A stretch of 5,660 bases of DNA. Origin: Nanobdellota archaeon. Lineage in GTDB: Archaea > Nanobdellota > Nanobdellia > Woesearchaeales > UBA12501. The notes under the pieces are model-generated. The model made no database searches and was not told the DNA's origin. It saw only the letters and a program-made list of their open reading frames with translations. Shown piece after piece: positions 1 through 4,863 of the stretch; the stretch's first letter is position 1; each line of letters starts with the position of its first letter. Location: positions 1-5,660 of the forward strand of contig JAHJCS010000176.1 of NCBI GenBank assembly GCA_018812465.1. The letters are read 5' to 3'. Made by a program: the position numbers and the translations under genes.

Positions 1-521
1 AATCACTCTATTTCTTCAACAAAGAGATCATAGATCCATCATCTGACAGATATTTCTTTGTTGAGAATCCTGTTGAGGTTGTTGTGGAAGGCGCTCCTGA
101 ACAGAATGTTGAGCTTGATCTATATCCTGAGAAGAAGAAAAGAGGCAGGAAGTTCAGCACAAAGGACCAGTTCTACCTTGCACAATCTGATATTGATGGA
201 TTCAAGGACAAAGAGTTTATCAGGCTCATGGACTGCCTCAATCTAAGAAAAGATAAGACAAAACTGGTGTTTGATTCTGTTGAGTATGAGAAATTCAAGG
301 ATATCGGCAAGAAGATAATCCACTGGCTTCCTGCTGAGAAGAAGGACGACCTTCTTAATGTTGAGGTGCTGATGCCTGACGGCACATCCAGGAAAGGTCT
401 TGGAGAATCATCAATGGCAAAGCTAAAAGTTGGAGATATTGTCCAGCTGGAAAGGTTCGGATTCGCAAGGCTTGATGAGGCCCAGGGAAACAAGCTTGTG
501 TTCTGGTTTGCGCATAAGTGA
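1..521 (+). CDS. gltX: Glutamyl-tRNA synthetase, archaeal type, C-terminal part (5' truncated by window edge)
   Basis: The enzyme charges tRNA with glutamate in the cytoplasm. The visible frame enters at the left edge (first full codon at 3) and runs about 172 residues to a TGA stop; the catalytic Rossmann core with its HIGH and KMSKS-type motifs lies outside the window. What is visible matches the C-terminal anticodon-binding beta-barrel region of archaeal/eukaryotic-type GluRS: an early RYFFVENPVEV segment, a KRGRKF stretch, IIHWLPAE, VEVLMPDGT, and near the end VGDIVQLERFGFARLD followed by a terminal FWFAHK. These are hallmark strings of the archaeal family, so identification is firm although the GTG codon at 84 is only an internal valine, not a start. 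Archaeal GluRS is often non-discriminating and also loads tRNA-Gln for later amidation; that cannot be judged from this fragment. It converges on the trmB-like gene with a 10-bp gap and no obvious hairpin terminator. Confidence 0.9.
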   Translation, partial: SLYFFNKEIIDPSSDRYFFVENPVEVVVEGAPEQNVELDLYPEKKKRGRKFSTKDQFYLAQSDIDGFKDKEFIRLMDCLNLRKDKTKLVFDSVEYEKFKDIGKKIIHWLPAEKKDDLLNVEVLMPDGTSRKGLGESSMAKLKVGDIVQLERFGFARLDEAQGNKLVFWFAHK

Positions 522-531
522 TCTAGAAATA

Positions 532-1281
532 TTAAATTCTTATCGGCCTGCTCTTCTCCCACAATGACTCAAAGAATGTGGCCATTGAGTTCGCGAAATC
601 CTTGTTTGTAGTATAGACAGAGATTCTGTCTTTTGTTTTCGGGTCCACAATGCTAAGTATAGCTTCCTTTCTGTCTATTATCTTTAATCTTAATCCGCTT
701 AGATCTCTCTGTTTTATCTCTGCTCCGCTGCTCAAATCTTCTTTCAGAATCTGTTTGTTTTTTGGTGTCACAGCCCTGAGCAGTCTTCTTATTTTTACCC
801 CTCTTTTCAGCGCCCTCTTAGCTGTGATTCTCAAATATGTGTTTGGTTCGTAGACTCCTGGAATAGTCATAATCTCTTTCTTAGCTCTTTCATTCATCTC
901 GCCAATCATCTGGAGCTGCTTCTGCCTTCCATGAAGCACAATTGTCTTGTCCTTGATTGTCTCAGGAACAATTCTTGCAGGAATCTTCAGTTGTTCTGCC
1001 TCTTCTTGCAGCTCAGCAATCTCTTCTGTTTTCTTCTTTAGCATAAGCTTCAGTGCGATTCTTGGATTTATTGCCTCAAATGTCTTTGGCTCAGTGGGCA
1101 GGATTGATATCAGCCCTTTTTGCTCAAGCTTCTCTAATATCTCATATATCCTGCCATATGACACATTGCTTTCCTTGGATATCTGTCTGGATTTGGCTCT
1201 TCCCAGCCTAAGCAGGGCTATATAAGCCTGTTTCTCATACTGGCTTATGCCAAGCTTCTCCAAAAACTGTTCAATCTCCAT
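532..1281 (-). CDS. TrmB-family transcriptional regulator
   Basis: A 249-residue DNA-binding regulator. Residues 1-75 form a winged helix-turn-helix of the TrmB type: GISQYEKQAYIALLRLG, then KSRQISKESNVSYGRIYEIL as the recognition region, then LEKLEQKGLI leading to the wing. Residues 77-100 form a helix/coiled-coil linker (LKLMLKKKTEEIAELQEEAE) expected to dimerise the protein. Residues 110-249 resemble the phospholipase D-like effector domain common in TrmB proteins (TIVLHGRQKQ, a GVKIRRLL strand, KIIDRKEAILSIVD, ISVYTTNKDFANSMATFFESLW). The longer sugar-binding C-terminal domain of Thermococcales TrmB is absent, so a sugar effector cannot be assumed. The ATG lies about 30 bp from a TATA-like box, with no Shine-Dalgarno, implying a leaderless or almost leaderless mRNA. 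The three-half-site array just upstream suggests autoregulation and possibly control of the divergent nucleotidyltransferase gene. The ligand is unknown. Confidence 0.88.
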   Translation of the reverse strand: MEIEQFLEKLGISQYEKQAYIALLRLGRAKSRQISKESNVSYGRIYEILEKLEQKGLISILPTEPKTFEAINPRIALKLMLKKKTEEIAELQEEAEQLKIPARIVPETIKDKTIVLHGRQKQLQMIGEMNERAKKEIMTIPGVYEPNTYLRITAKRALKRGVKIRRLLRAVTPKNKQILKEDLSSGAEIKQRDLSGLRLKIIDRKEAILSIVDPKTKDRISVYTTNKDFANSMATFFESLWEKSRPIRI

Positions 1282-1282
1282 C

Positions 1283-1313
1283 TTGCACCTACAAATAGGT
1301 GTTGCACCTATTT
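1283..1313. promoter_or_regulatory. Probable TrmB-type operator: three alternating half-sites
   Basis: The sequence holds a perfect inverted repeat, AAATAGGTG (1293-1301) and CACCTATTT (1305-1313), separated by TTG. A third half-site, TTGCACCTA at 1283-1291, is an exact direct copy of 1302-1310, and with the middle half-site it forms a second inverted pair (CACCTA at 1286-1291, TAGGTG at 1296-1301). The array covers the space between the regulator gene's TATA box and its ATG, where bound protein would block transcription start. For the divergent gene it lies upstream of the likely core promoter, where archaeal regulators can activate. Binding by the adjacent TrmB-like protein is inferred from proximity. 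Confidence 0.75.
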
Positions 1314-1319
1314 AAATAT
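1310..1319 (-). promoter_or_regulatory. TATA box of the trmB-like gene
   Basis: On the minus strand this reads ATATTTAAAT, a good archaeal TATA match. It is centred about 33 bp upstream of the ATG, which puts the transcription start within a few bases of the start codon. Its downstream edge overlaps the outer arm of the operator-like inverted repeat. No strong BRE is visible. Confidence 0.6.
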
Positions 1320-1374
1320 TGTGGTTTTTATCATCAATAAATAGCAAAGATGGGGTGTTTGGAGAGGTGGAAAT

Positions 1375-2106
1375 ATGGATAACCAAACTGAAGGAAGTGT
1401 CTTAGATGGACTTTTGTATATAAATGGTATACAACATCACTGGATGGATATATTTCCATGGCTACACTCCAAGGGACTTTCATCAGAGGATGTGATAGCT
1501 CTCTTTGGTGGAAGATTTATGCCTTATCACAAAGGTCATTTTGAGACTCACAAGAAGATTGCAGACTTTTATTCTCATGTACACATTGGAATTGTCAATC
1601 CTGATCCATGGGACACAAAGCTTGAAGGGGAGAGATTCACTCTTGACAAGAACTTCCTTACTTATGTAGAAAGGCTTGAGATGATTGAGGGTGCGCTTGA
1701 ACAGATAGGCAATAGATCAAGGACAACAATCTCACCTTATTATCCTAGCCATGTTTATGGGGAAGAGAAGTTCTGGAGATTCACTCCAGGCAATCCTCAG
1801 ACAGTCATAAGCCACATTGCTGTTAGAGATGACTTTGACAGAAAAAAGAAACAAAGAGCCATTGAATCAGGAAGGACTTTTGTAGAGATGCCACTTGTCT
1901 ATAAATCTACATTACAGGACAGTATTGATGGTGCACCTCTTGAAGATATGGCTTATGGAGCTACAAAAATAAGAGAATATATTGTTGAAGGCAATGATTT
2001 ATGGAGAGAAATGGTTCCATCTTTCACAGCAGATGTCATTGACAGATATAATATTGTAGAAAGATTGAAGGATCTGACAGCAGATGCTCTGAGACAAAAA
2101 GATTAA
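1375..2106 (+). CDS. Nucleotidyltransferase (HxGH type, NMN adenylyltransferase-like)
   Basis: A 243-residue cytoplasmic enzyme of the cytidylyltransferase-like / NMNAT superfamily, expected to transfer AMP or CMP from a nucleoside triphosphate to a phosphate-bearing substrate. Residues 44-55 (FGGRFMPYHKGH) are the nucleotide-binding GRFxPxHxGH motif. Residues 97-108 (YVERLEMIEGAL) match the ER-x-MI-x-AL helix of archaeal NMN adenylyltransferases. Residues 194-200 (YGATKIR) match the C-terminal ISSTxIR-type motif that binds ATP phosphates, followed by EGNDLWREMVP, like the GExWxxxVP end of NMNATs. Archaeal NMNATs are about 170-190 residues. This one carries a 43-residue N-terminal extension and a longer segment between residues 116 and 190, so an NAD salvage role is plausible but another pyridine, flavin or lipid-headgroup substrate is possible. 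The start is supported by GAGGTG at 1364-1369, five bases before the ATG. An AT-rich stretch near 1335-1343 may be its TATA region but is weak. Confidence 0.75.
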   Translation: MDNQTEGSVLDGLLYINGIQHHWMDIFPWLHSKGLSSEDVIALFGGRFMPYHKGHFETHKKIADFYSHVHIGIVNPDPWDTKLEGERFTLDKNFLTYVERLEMIEGALEQIGNRSRTTISPYYPSHVYGEEKFWRFTPGNPQTVISHIAVRDDFDRKKKQRAIESGRTFVEMPLVYKSTLQDSIDGAPLEDMAYGATKIREYIVEGNDLWREMVPSFTADVIDRYNIVERLKDLTADALRQKD

Positions 2107-2111
2107 TTTCT

Positions 2112-2861
2112 TCACTCCATCAGCATCATCGCAGCCATTACCATCATGCCAAGCACTATAGCAATAAGCTGCATAACTGACTTGCTCGCATTACATTCCT
2201 TGTGCAGCTCTGGAATAAGATCCGAGCCGGCAATATAGATAAATCCTCCTGCTGTGAAAGGTAGAAGGAATGATGTTATGTTCTGCACTCTTACTCCAAT
2301 GATAAGCACCACAACAGCCCCTATCACTGCTGTGAGGGCTGTTAAGAAATTGAACATCAATGCCTTTGATCTCTTGAATCCTCCATGCACAAGCACTCCG
2401 AAATCCCCCATCTCCTGGGGTATCTCATGGAACACCACAGCCAGGGTTGTTGCGAACCCAAGAGGTATTGAAGCGAGATAGCTTCCTGCAATCACCATTC
2501 CATCAATGAAATTATGGAGACTGTCTCCTATAAGGTTCATGTATGCAAATGGATGAGGATGATCCTTTGAAGTGGGTATATGGCAGTGCCTCCAATGGAT
2601 GAATTTCTCCAACACAAAGAATACCAGTATACCTCCAAGCACATAAAATGAGGTATAGATCCCGAATCCATATTCCTCAAATGTCTCTGGCAGGAGATGT
2701 ATGAATGCACCTCCAAGGAGAGCGCCCACTGAGAAGCTCACAAGGAAGAACAGCACTTTCTTCAGAAGCTCTTTTCTTACAGCTACTCCCACAATGCCAA
2801 CTAATGATATCAGGCTTATTATCACAACACTCAATATTGTATATATCCATGAATCAAGCAT
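2112..2861 (-). CDS. ZIP-family metal transporter, LIV-1-like
   Basis: A 249-residue integral membrane protein expected to import divalent metals (Zn2+, possibly Fe2+ or Mn2+) into the cytoplasm. About eight hydrophobic segments are visible, the usual ZIP number. TM4 carries HNFIDG (residues 116-121) and TM5 carries HEIPQEMGDF (145-154), the two metal-site helices; FTAGGFIYIAGSDLIPEL (202-219) is the typical TM6-7 region. The HExPxExGDF form followed by GVLVHGG is the LIV-1 subfamily signature, here with Gln149 where eukaryotic members have His. A histidine-rich loop between TM3 and TM4 (His89, 92, 94, 101, 103) is likely a metal-sensing or metal-delivering loop. The gene ends 5 bp from the convergent nucleotidyltransferase gene. 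The ATG lies about 27 bp from a TATA box, with no Shine-Dalgarno, so the mRNA is probably leaderless. Metal specificity cannot be read from the sequence. Confidence 0.9.
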   Translation of the reverse strand: MLDSWIYTILSVVIISLISLVGIVGVAVRKELLKKVLFFLVSFSVGALLGGAFIHLLPETFEEYGFGIYTSFYVLGGILVFFVLEKFIHWRHCHIPTSKDHPHPFAYMNLIGDSLHNFIDGMVIAGSYLASIPLGFATTLAVVFHEIPQEMGDFGVLVHGGFKRSKALMFNFLTALTAVIGAVVVLIIGVRVQNITSFLLPFTAGGFIYIAGSDLIPELHKECNASKSVMQLIAIVLGMMVMAAMMLME

Positions 2862-2884
2862 GAAACCCTAATTATCTATTGCAT

Positions 2885-2899
2885 TAATATATCTTTCGG
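2885..2899 (-). promoter_or_regulatory. Core promoter of the ZIP transporter gene
   Basis: On the minus strand the sequence is CCGAAAG followed by ATATATTA: a BRE-like purine stretch directly upstream of a TATA box. The box is centred about 27 bp from the ATG at 2861, consistent with transcription starting at or next to the start codon. Confidence 0.65.
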
Positions 2900-2936
2900 A
2901 TATGAATCCATGAAAATATTGAGTTCACCACTCAGA

Positions 2937-2960
2937 CAGGCTAAAAAGCCTGAATTCAGG
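2937..2960. repeat. Overlapping inverted repeat and perfect 12-bp palindrome in the divergent promoter region
   Basis: CAGGCT (2937-2942) and AGCCTG (2947-2952) form a perfect 6-bp inverted repeat around AAAA. Its right arm runs into CCTGAATTCAGG (2949-2960), a perfect 12-bp palindrome. The CAGG/CCTG core therefore appears three times in alternating orientation. It lies about 17 bp upstream of the histone-fold gene's TATA box and about 45 bp upstream of the ZIP TATA box, a usual place for an activator or shared regulator site. A smaller repeat, TGAGT/ACTCA, lies just to the left (2920-2934). Function as an operator is inferred. Confidence 0.45.
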
Positions 2961-2970
2961 GTGTGTAACA

Positions 2971-2985
2971 GAAAACTTTATATAT
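2971..2985 (+). promoter_or_regulatory. Strong BRE/TATA promoter of the histone-fold gene
   Basis: GAAAAC followed by TTTATATAT is the clearest archaeal core promoter in the window (BRE-like purine stretch, then TATA consensus). Transcription is predicted to start near 3004-3008, giving a leader of about 80 nt, unlike the leaderless genes nearby. A weaker TTTAAA-type box at 3014-3020 could be a second promoter with a leader of about 43 nt. Confidence 0.7.
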
Positions 2986-3005
2986 CAGCTCAATCTTAAA
3001 ACAAG

Positions 3006-3084
3006 CTAATAGCCTTTAAATCAAAGGTTTAAAGCGCTCTCGGAGATTACGGGGGTAATATTTTAAAGCAAATGAGGTGAACAA
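3006..3084 (+). promoter_or_regulatory. Structured 5' leader of the histone-fold gene
   Basis: The predicted leader contains two mutually exclusive stems: AGCCTTT (3011-3017) with AAAGGTT (3023-3029, one G-U pair), or CTTTAAA (3014-3020) with TTTAAAG (3028-3034). A third stem, ATTAC (3046-3050) with GTAAT (3055-3059), displays a GGGG loop. The Shine-Dalgarno GAGGTGA (3074-3080) is unpaired in all of these and lies four bases from the ATG. No known riboswitch or RNA-thermometer class is recognised. Confidence 0.4.
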
Positions 3085-3255
3085 ATGGCAGACCTATTAG
3101 TAGTTAAGGCAAAGATAAAAGAAGCAGCAAAAGGCTGTAATGTTTCAGGAGATTTTGCAGATGCTCTGGACAAAAAGCTAAGACAGCTTGTTGCAGATGC
3201 TTGCGCAAGAGCTGAATCAAACAGTCGAAAGACAGTTATGGGAAAAGACCTTTAA
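3085..3255 (+). CDS. Small histone-fold protein, DUF1931-like
   Basis: A 56-residue protein, too short for many gene callers. The start is secure: GAGGTGA at 3074-3080, four bases before the ATG, downstream of a strong TATA box. The sequence shows a short first helix (VKAKIKEAAKG, residues 7-17), a loop with CNVSG, a long central helix (residues 23-46), then SRKTVMGKDL (47-56). The last part corresponds to the histone loop-2 signature (RKTV...DL) that precedes the third helix. The pattern matches the small archaeal DUF1931 proteins related to the histone-fold superfamily, which probably bind DNA as dimers; mildly basic (11 Lys/Arg, 8 Asp/Glu). The chain stops where canonical histones continue into helix 3, so a complete fold would need an unusual dimer. 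Cys18 and Cys40 are present. It appears to be a single-gene unit, closed by a hairpin terminator and probably well expressed. Family assignment is from memory of sequence patterns; a chromatin role is inferred. Confidence 0.75.
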   Translation: MADLLVVKAKIKEAAKGCNVSGDFADALDKKLRQLVADACARAESNSRKTVMGKDL

Positions 3256-3264
3256 ACAGTTTTC

Positions 3265-3295
3265 GAGAGCTTTTTAGCTCTCTCATTTATTTTCT
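3265..3295 (+). terminator. Hairpin terminator after the histone-fold gene
   Basis: GAGAGCT (3265-3271) and AGCTCTC (3276-3282) form a perfect 7-bp stem with a TTTT loop, ten bases after the TAA. It is followed by a T-rich stretch (TTTATTTTCTT, 3286-3296). Archaeal termination depends mainly on T-runs, so the T-rich tail may be the active part and the hairpin may protect the 3' end. Confidence 0.6.
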
Positions 3296-3338
3296 TAAAA
3301 GAGCGTGATAATGACCATCCAAACTGAGGTATATGATC

Positions 3339-3614
3339 ATGCTTGGCAAGAAATCAAATATTGCGTTTGTAATTCTCGGTGTCATCCTATTCATGATAAT
3401 ATTCTATGTTATATTTGTCAATGCCACTAAAGAATGCAGTCAGGACTCCCACTGTGGTGAGGAAAGGTACTGCGGTTCTGATTTCAAGTGCCATGACATG
3501 AAGATAATCCAGAAATCTTACGTAACCAATGAATACCAGCTCTGGAAAGCATCATTCATAATAGGGGCTGCAATAATAATAGCTGCTATAATACTGAGAA
3601 GGAAAAAGGGTTAG
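3339..3614 (+). CDS. Small two-helix membrane protein with a CX5CX5CX5C external loop
   Basis: No named family is recognised. I place the start at the ATG at 3339 because the GAGGT at 3326-3330 is eight bases from it but only two from the alternative ATG at 3333; the two differ by two residues (91 or 93). Residues 2-7 are basic (GKKS), 8-28 form a hydrophobic helix, 31-70 a polar loop, 71-87 a second helix, and the chain ends RRKKG. By the positive-inside rule both ends are cytoplasmic and the loop is outside. That loop carries Cys33, 39, 45 and 51, each separated by exactly five residues (ECSQDSHCGEERYCGSDFKC), resembling short disulfide-rich modules found in surface proteins. Two disulfides or a metal site are possible. 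The gene appears monocistronic. Its stop overlaps the stop of the opposing coiled-coil gene within the sequence TTAG. Confidence 0.75.
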   Translation: MLGKKSNIAFVILGVILFMIIFYVIFVNATKECSQDSHCGEERYCGSDFKCHDMKIIQKSYVTNEYQLWKASFIIGAAIIIAAIILRRKKG

Positions 3615-4258
3615 GCCCTAAGCTCTTCAAGCCTTTTCTTGTGCCTGTCAATTGTCTTCTTAAGCGAATCAAGATGCTCTTTTGCGACTTTCTTTTTCTT
3701 CAGCTCTTCATGGGCTCTCTCAGCATTATCAATCATTGCCTGAAGATTCTTTATATCATTTCTTTTTTTGCCATTTATCTCGTTTATCTGGGTTATTATC
3801 CTGTCCGGTATATACTCAGCTGTCTTCAGCCTCTCTTTCTTCTCTGCCACTCTTGCCAGCACATCAGCAAGCTTCTTTCCCATATCATCTATCCTGTTGA
3901 TATGCTCATCTGAAGTGATAGAATGGACATGGCCTAGTCCCTGGATCTTTTCTTCAAGAAGGTCAATCCTTTCCTTCAGCTCTTCTATGATTCTTTCTTC
4001 TTTCTGTTGGTTCACAACAAGAAGCCTCTCTTCATTTATTATCTCTTTGATTCTCCTGTCCAGCTCTTCAAGCCCCACTTCAAGCTTCTTGCTGTTTGGT
4101 TTAGGCGCTCTTGCTGTCTGCTTGAGAAGTGCTATCTGTGAGTTCAGCCCTGTGAGTTTCTGCTCCCTCTCAATCTGCCTTCCAGAAGCCTGAGCCATAT
4201 GTCTGACAAAGAATTTCAGAGTAGATTGCGAAAATCCTTTCTGAATTTGCTGGTTCAT
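3611..4258 (-). CDS. Long coiled-coil protein of unknown function
   Basis: A 215-residue, highly charged, cytoplasmic helical protein. I choose the ATG at 4258: the preceding gene's TAA ends one base upstream (TAA-A-ATG), so translation is probably coupled by termination-reinitiation; a TTG at 4270 would add four residues and overlap the previous gene. Residues 1-45 form a helix with few acidic residues (QKGFSQSTLKFFVRHMAQASGR), 50-58 a basic linker (RAPKPNSKK), 60-108 a strong coiled coil (LEELDRRIKEI, ERIIEELKERIDLLEEKI), 109-118 a break (GHVHSITSDE), 119-150 a second helix, and 155-215 a third, lysine-rich coiled coil ending DRHKKRLEELRA. The layout of antiparallel helices could suit a filament or scaffold component, but no ESCRT-III, SMC or tetrapyrrole-like motif is recognised. 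It is last in the minus-strand gene row, after the proline-rich protein. Confidence 0.75.
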   Translation of the reverse strand: MNQQIQKGFSQSTLKFFVRHMAQASGRQIEREQKLTGLNSQIALLKQTARAPKPNSKKLEVGLEELDRRIKEIINEERLLVVNQQKEERIIEELKERIDLLEEKIQGLGHVHSITSDEHINRIDDMGKKLADVLARVAEKKERLKTAEYIPDRIITQINEINGKKRNDIKNLQAMIDNAERAHEELKKKKVAKEHLDSLKKTIDRHKKRLEELRA

Positions 4259-4259
4259 T

Positions 4260-4862
4260 TTAGAATCCAAACAGTTTCCTCTTTGGTGCTGGAGGAGGCG
4301 GTGTTGCTCCTGGCGGCGGGCCTGGAGGCATCATCTGAGGCGGTCCTCCCATTGGACCAAATGAAGGAGGAGGCCTTATATCCATTCTTGGCTCTGGAGG
4401 AGGTCCTGGCGGAGCTCCTGGAGGCATGAACGAAGGCTGTTGAGACATTGGACTTGAGCTCATTCGTGAAGGAGGCTCCATTCTTGGATGCTCTACCCTT
4501 GGAGATGGCCTGAATTGTGACACCGGCTTCTTGGACATATCCTCTCTTACCATATCAGCGAGACCTACTATTCCTCTTGCGATCTTCTCATTCTGGTCAA
4601 CAAGAGTGTTCATCCTATCAAGCATAGGAGCAATCTTGTTTCCTATTGCTTCAGATTCCTTCTCTTCCATCTTCATTGCATCAGCTGCATCCCTGAACAG
4701 CGCAATAAGATGATTCACACTATCATTAAGATCCTTGACTGCTCTTACAAGCTCTCTGCCTGAAGTTGATGCTCCTAAAGGGTTCTTCTTGATCTCCTCT
4801 ATCTGTCTTTTGAGATCCAGAACCTCTTTCTCAGGAACTATCTCATATTCCTCATCTTCCAT
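4260..4862 (-). CDS. Helical protein with proline-rich tail and KRKLFGF terminus, unknown function
   Basis: A 200-residue soluble protein. The start is the ATG at 4862, preceded by GGGGTG at 4868-4873 with a five-base spacer; a longer frame beginning with TTG at 4922 would overlap the upstream gene and lacks a ribosome site. Residues 1-12 are acidic (MEDEEYEIVPEKE), 13-27 a short helix, 35-110 a heptad-rich helical region (VKDLNDSVNHLIALFRDAAD, then EKIARGIVGLADMVREDM), and 111-193 a disordered region rich in Pro, Met, Ser and Gly with PPG and PPP runs (APPGPPPEP, MPPGPPPGATPPPP). The last seven residues, KRKLFGF, are a basic-aromatic tail of the sort that docks to a partner. Such an architecture suggests an adaptor joining a helical assembly to a binding partner. 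I do not recognise a named family; similar proteins in DPANN genomes are likely but unchecked. Confidence 0.78.
   Translation of the reverse strand: MEDEEYEIVPEKEVLDLKRQIEEIKKNPLGASTSGRELVRAVKDLNDSVNHLIALFRDAADAMKMEEKESEAIGNKIAPMLDRMNTLVDQNEKIARGIVGLADMVREDMSKKPVSQFRPSPRVEHPRMEPPSRMSSSPMSQQPSFMPPGAPPGPPPEPRMDIRPPPSFGPMGGPPQMMPPGPPPGATPPPPAPKRKLFGF
4308..4427. repeat. 24-bp imperfect direct repeat in the proline-rich coding region
   Basis: Copies at 4308-4331 and 4404-4427 are identical at 21 of 24 bases, including a shared 9-bp start (TCCTGGCGG) and an 11-bp end (CCTGGAGGCAT). On the minus strand they encode MPPGPPPG (residues 178-185) and MPPGAPPG (146-153) of the proline-rich protein. Shared synonymous positions point to a past repeat duplication rather than only amino-acid-level selection. 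The stretch is locally richer in G and C than its surroundings. Confidence 0.6.
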
Positions 4863-4863
4863 T

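Noticed and set aside
173..562. Minus-strand open frame opposite the gltX 3' end
   Set aside because: It lies antisense to clearly recognised GluRS sequence, overlaps the trmB-like gene's end and shows no domain features.
1930..1937. GGTGCACC inside the nucleotidyltransferase gene as another TrmB site
   Set aside because: It is a short palindrome with different arrangement and no TA-flanked TAGGTG core, and it lies within coding sequence.
2910..2999. A 29-codon open frame starting ATGAAAATATTG in the intergenic region
   Set aside because: It has no ribosome site, it runs through the inverted repeats and the strong TATA box of the next gene, and its product resembles nothing.
3040..3084. A tRNA or known riboswitch in the histone-fold leader
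   Set aside because: There is no T-loop consensus, acceptor stem or recognised riboswitch core; only simple stems are visible.
3768..4193. Long serine/leucine-rich open frame on the plus strand
   Set aside because: It is the antisense shadow of the coiled-coil gene: Glu/Lys/Leu-rich codons read backwards give Ser, Leu and Phe runs. No promoter or ribosome site.
3611..4258. Assignment of the coiled-coil protein to ESCRT-III (Snf7) or SMC families
   Set aside because: Length and helix content would allow ESCRT-III, but there is no basic N-terminal helix 1 pattern or MIM-like tail that I can recognise, and no Walker motifs for SMC.
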